From Paenibacillus polymyxa (lineage in GTDB: Bacteria; Bacillota; Bacilli; Paenibacillales; Paenibacillaceae): a stretch of DNA of 56,260 nt. The translations under genes and the position numbers were made by a program. Below, piece by piece: positions 53,822 through 56,260 of this stretch. The stretch is taken from the NCBI RefSeq assembly GCF_018614975.1, contig NZ_JAGGNR010000004.1:1-56260 (forward strand). The letters are read 5' to 3'. Under the pieces are notes generated by a model. The model was not told the DNA's origin, did no database searches, and saw only the letters and a list, made by a program, of their open reading frames with translations. Position 1 is the stretch's first letter. Each line of letters starts with the position of its first letter.

Positions 53822-54004
53822 TCAAATCAGTATTGGACAACTTTGGTGAATTTTACTGGTTAACCACTCATTGAAGAGTGCATAAAAGTCTTTTCGCAAA
53901 TGCCTTTTATTGAACCCTATATCTTTAGAGTCTAATTGCATAATACTTATCAGATGAACGAACAACGTTGCGTGCAATGTAACCATAGCGTAGGCTCGTT
54001 TCAA
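53822..54004 (-). CDS. possible 60-residue protein
   Basis: A TTG-started frame (54004) beginning KRAYAMVTLHATLFVHLIS and ending SCPILI. Composition is protein-like with FNKRHLRKDFYALFNEWL, but no ribosome binding site is seen and it begins right at the end of the preceding small gene. Low confidence. Confidence 0.3.
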   Translation of the reverse strand: MKRAYAMVTLHATLFVHLISIMQLDSKDIGFNKRHLRKDFYALFNEWLTSKIHQSCPILI

Positions 54005-54006
54005 AA

Positions 54007-54225
54007 TTAGAATGAGTTCACCATACCTTTATAGATGATCGGAACCCTTTGATGAATAAGCAACTTACTTCCGAAGATGGCATGCGTAAGACCCATAGAA
54101 GAACTTTTTGTCCCTATATATAGGACTATGTATTCCGAAAGTTGTTTTGCCTCATAAACGTCGACTTTCACCTCGTCTTTTGAAATTCCAATGCTATCGA
54201 TCTTCGTATGAAATACCATTTCCAT
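54007..54225 (-). CDS. possible 72-residue protein
   Basis: An ATG-started frame with a beta-rich, protein-like sequence (DEVKVDVYEAKQLSEYIVLYIG). No ribosome binding site is evident before 54225. No family recognised. Confidence 0.35.
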   Translation of the reverse strand: MEMVFHTKIDSIGISKDEVKVDVYEAKQLSEYIVLYIGTKSSSMGLTHAIFGSKLLIHQRVPIIYKGMVNSF

Positions 54226-54258
54226 AATAAGCTAACCAAATAAAAAGAAGCCTTGGGA

Positions 54259-54414
54259 TTAACCCTCAACCCCTTCAATTGGAAGACCAGTGATCTCAGC
54301 AACTTTATCTGGATCAAGGTCCTTCAGCATTTTTTTGGCAAAATCACATGCCTGTTCTTTTAAGGCTTGCTCTTTTTCCTGTAAGTAGATCTTCTCAACC
54401 TTTGTCATTCTCAT
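54259..54414 (-). CDS. 51-residue protein resembling the C-terminus of Rpn-type nucleases
   Basis: ATG 54414 overlaps the end of the NUDIX gene; AAGG lies 6 bases upstream. The peptide is helical and closes with AEITGLPIEGVEG. The ITGLp-x-E ending is typical of Rpn/PD-(D/E)XK transposase-type protein tails (recollection), so this may be a stand-alone tail like the short products known from rpn genes, or a relic. RNA polymerase should reach it from the NUDIX promoter. Confidence 0.5.
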   Translation of the reverse strand: MRMTKVEKIYLQEKEQALKEQACDFAKKMLKDLDPDKVAEITGLPIEGVEG

Positions 54415-54970
54415 CCGCTACCTTACATTCTTCAAATATCCCTCTCCCATATTGGTTCGCTAATACTTCAACCGCTTTTTCAAGAATAGCCTTTTCCCGT
54501 ACAATCATAAATTGGGTTGAATAATCATCGCAAATTATTTCCGAGCTGTTTAATGCTTCTAATGCTTTTTCAAATGTCATCCATTCAACGATCATTCCAA
54601 GCCCTACTTCACTTTCAGTAAGCATCGAGTTACTTACGCGGCTGTGTACTTTTGCTACAAAACAGTAGGAATGTTGCATAAAATTATTTTTGTTCTTATG
54701 CTCCTCGACGTAACCCAATTCACATATAATCTCAGCTTCATAGCCTGTCTCTTCCTTTATTTCACGTAGAAACGCATCTCTGATCTCTTCGCCTTCATCA
54801 ATTCCTCCGCCAGGAAACTTATAAAGGTTAATTTTTGACATGTACATCATAGCAATATGCATCTTGTCGTCCACTAATACACCCCTTGAGGCATAACGAC
54901 TTATGGTTTCCATGAATTCAGGAGCACCACCAATGAAATCACTGTCGGTTATTCTTCTTAACAATTGCAT
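54395..54970 (-). CDS. NUDIX hydrolase
   Basis: A 191-residue protein. The Nudix box lies at 54-76 with GGGIDEGEE, then REIKEETG, which fits Gx5Ex7REUxEExGU. It hydrolyses a nucleoside diphosphate-linked substrate with Mg2+; the actual substrate is unknown. A start with AGGAG upstream is seen at 54970. It is the first gene of a two-gene unit with the short Rpn-tail-like gene. Confidence 0.9.
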   Translation of the reverse strand: MQLLRRITDSDFIGGAPEFMETISRYASRGVLVDDKMHIAMMYMSKINLYKFPGGGIDEGEEIRDAFLREIKEETGYEAEIICELGYVEEHKNKNNFMQHSYCFVAKVHSRVSNSMLTESEVGLGMIVEWMTFEKALEALNSSEIICDDYSTQFMIVREKAILEKAVEVLANQYGRGIFEECKVADENDKG

Positions 54971-55143
54971 GAACTCACTCCTGTCACTTGTTCAGTAAAC
55001 CGAAGTCTTTAGAAACAAAATTACAAATACAGATGAAATTCTGACTATCTCCCAATGGCTGTATTTGACACAAATATAGTATTAGCCATAAAATTGGTTA
55101 AATAAGGTCAAACCAATAAAATTTGAACTTAATGGGGGCTACA

Positions 55144-55959
55144 ATGCTTAAAAGATACGATCCATCAAATCCTGAAATGATTCACTCTGCGGTCTGTTTT
55201 ACTGATATTCTCGGTTTTTCCCAAATGATACTTGATGCTCAAGGTAATGGGACGGGAAATCAACTTCTTCAACGTCTACACAAACTTTTAACTGAACAAT
55301 ACAATGAACTGAAGCCAACAGAAGATTACATTGGCGTATTCAAAGCCTTTACGGACAATATCATAATCGGTCTCCCTATCATTGAAGATGGAGAGGTTCA
55401 GCTCGGCAGTATTTTTCTTAATTTCGCTTCATTTCAGTCAGCATTAACCTTGGAAGGTTTCTTTATCCGAGGCGGTATTGCAATCGGCGATTATTACGGT
55501 GACAATGAATTTGCTTATGGCCCTTCAATTATTGAGGCACATCATCTTGAAAACAATAAAGCTATTTTTCCGAGAATAATACTGAGCGATGAGACTGTTA
55601 TTATGGTTCGCCAACATCTCGCTTACTATACTGAACCTGAGTGGGCACCGCAAAGGACAGAATTACTCATTGATAATAGAGATGGCAAATGGTTTATTAA
55701 CTACCTTGAGGCTCTTATGTTTGATGTCCATGAACATGGAAACTACGACTATGTTATTCATCATTTACTCGTTCACAAACAAGCAATCGAACAGAATTTG
55801 GCGAAATTTCAAGGAAATCAACAAGTCTATCTAAAATACGAATGGGCGGCACAATATCATAATTATTTTTGTCAGCACAATATTCCTCAACACTTTCAAC
55901 AACAACACAGTTTATTAATCACTCAACAACCCGTTGGAGATTTTGGCTATATCGTTTAA
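55144..55959 (+). CDS. class III nucleotide cyclase-like protein
   Basis: A 271-residue protein started at ATG 55144, 5 bases after GGGGGC. The class III cyclase pattern is visible: CFTDILGFS (18-26, first metal Asp21), KAFTDNIIIG (67-76, second metal Asp71) and FFIRGGIAIGD (106-116, with Arg109). The region after 130 is helical and unassigned. In classical cyclases these residues bind two Mg2+ and ATP or GTP. Stand-alone cytosolic cyclase-like proteins of this size include the PycC cyclases of Pycsar defence. No receptor or membrane effector is seen before the window ends, so the role stays open. A terminator follows. Confidence 0.7.
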   Translation: MLKRYDPSNPEMIHSAVCFTDILGFSQMILDAQGNGTGNQLLQRLHKLLTEQYNELKPTEDYIGVFKAFTDNIIIGLPIIEDGEVQLGSIFLNFASFQSALTLEGFFIRGGIAIGDYYGDNEFAYGPSIIEAHHLENNKAIFPRIILSDETVIMVRQHLAYYTEPEWAPQRTELLIDNRDGKWFINYLEALMFDVHEHGNYDYVIHHLLVHKQAIEQNLAKFQGNQQVYLKYEWAAQYHNYFCQHNIPQHFQQQHSLLITQQPVGDFGYIV

Positions 55960-56000
55960 TGGAGATGCGTTTTCTCTCTAACTTAGAAGGATAACATTTC

Positions 56001-56026
56001 AGCGGCGATTAATCGCCGCTTTTTTG
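56001..56026 (+). terminator. 10-bp stem-loop terminator after the cyclase-like gene
   Basis: The palindrome 56001-56020 pairs 10 bases with no loop spacer beyond the central bases, followed by six T. The remaining DNA to 56260 shows nothing recognisable. Confidence 0.85.
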
Positions 56027-56260
56027 TTTTATGAAACTCCCTCAACAGTTTCAAGGTTACTATATTCCTGCTTTTAATAGTGATGAGAAAAGCTAAGTGA
56101 ATTCAGTCGCTCTATGTCTAAACATCAATTCGGCTACAAAGATATTTTCAACATAGCATCAGCCAATAATGTTACCTTTTAAACTGGATAAGTACCTCAA
56201 ATTCAACTCCCTCATTCTTCCTCCAAAAAGTCGCTACTTTGTAGAAAACTAAAAATAACT

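Noticed and set aside
1..56260. tRNA or rRNA genes
   Set aside because: No cloverleaf with a TTCGAAT-type arm or rRNA-like stretch was noticed by eye on either strand; a tRNAscan run would be decisive.

Overview
The window looks like accessory DNA from a low-GC Gram-positive bacterium, most plausibly Paenibacillaceae. Purine-rich AGGAGG-type ribosome binding sites, frequent TTG/GTG starts, intrinsic terminators with T runs and a copper-amine-oxidase-like 'stalk domain' secreted protein all point that way. No chromosomal housekeeping genes, rRNA or tRNA were recognised. A primase-like replication protein, a replication-relaxation-like protein, an excisionase-type HTH protein and several decayed small genes suggest a plasmid or integrative element that carries other mobile units.

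Layout. (1) 0.1-13.1 kb: leftward cargo of defence-island character. It holds an E1/ThiF-like adenylyltransferase with a class I methyltransferase, three unrelated PD-(D/E)XK-type nuclease-like proteins (one fused to a helical, TPR-like region), a possible uracil-DNA-glycosylase-fold protein, a trypsin-like protease coupled to a GIY-YIG-like protein, and an XRE-ImmA/IrrE metallopeptidase with a companion gene. (2) 13.2-19.8 kb: a complete Tn7-type operon, tnsA-tnsB-tnsC-tnsD/tniQ, led by an unrecognised 156-residue gene that overlaps tnsA. TnsB keeps its DDE triad and TnsC its Walker motifs. TnsA keeps Glu63 and the catalytic Lys, but has Thr where Tn7 TnsA has catalytic Asp114. In Tn7 the end next to tnsA is the right end, so an element end is expected near 19.8-20.1 kb and region (1) is probably its cargo. 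(3) 20-30 kb: small membrane, secreted and regulatory genes, an AEP-type primase with flanking repeats, a candidate small RNA upstream of it, and several pseudogenes. (4) 30-39.9 kb: a 1013-residue secreted protein, a stalk-domain protein, an AbrB/YgiT-like small operon, a prepilin-like peptide and two replication/mobilisation-type genes. (5) 39.97-40.31 kb: a non-coding block made of consecutive hairpins, three of which share constant base pairs around different but complementary stems. This is the most unusual item in the window. (6) 42.2-51 kb: a type I restriction-modification operon (an HsdM/HsdS-like fusion with degenerate motifs, then HsdM, HsdS, HsdR and a YgjP-type metallopeptidase). 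(7) 51.2-56 kb: small nuclease-like remnants, a Fic protein, a TumE-like protein, a NUDIX hydrolase and a class III cyclase-like protein.

Working together: hsdM-hsdS-hsdR is one restriction system, and tnsABCD with its leader gene is one transposition machine. The left-hand cargo looks like several independent anti-invader modules. The replication genes with their repeats and RNAs would maintain the host element. A recurring oddity is that at least eight small genes are interrupted by single-base frameshifts, often at A runs, while the long genes are intact. This could mean decay of accessory genes or residual sequencing indels; sequence alone does not decide.
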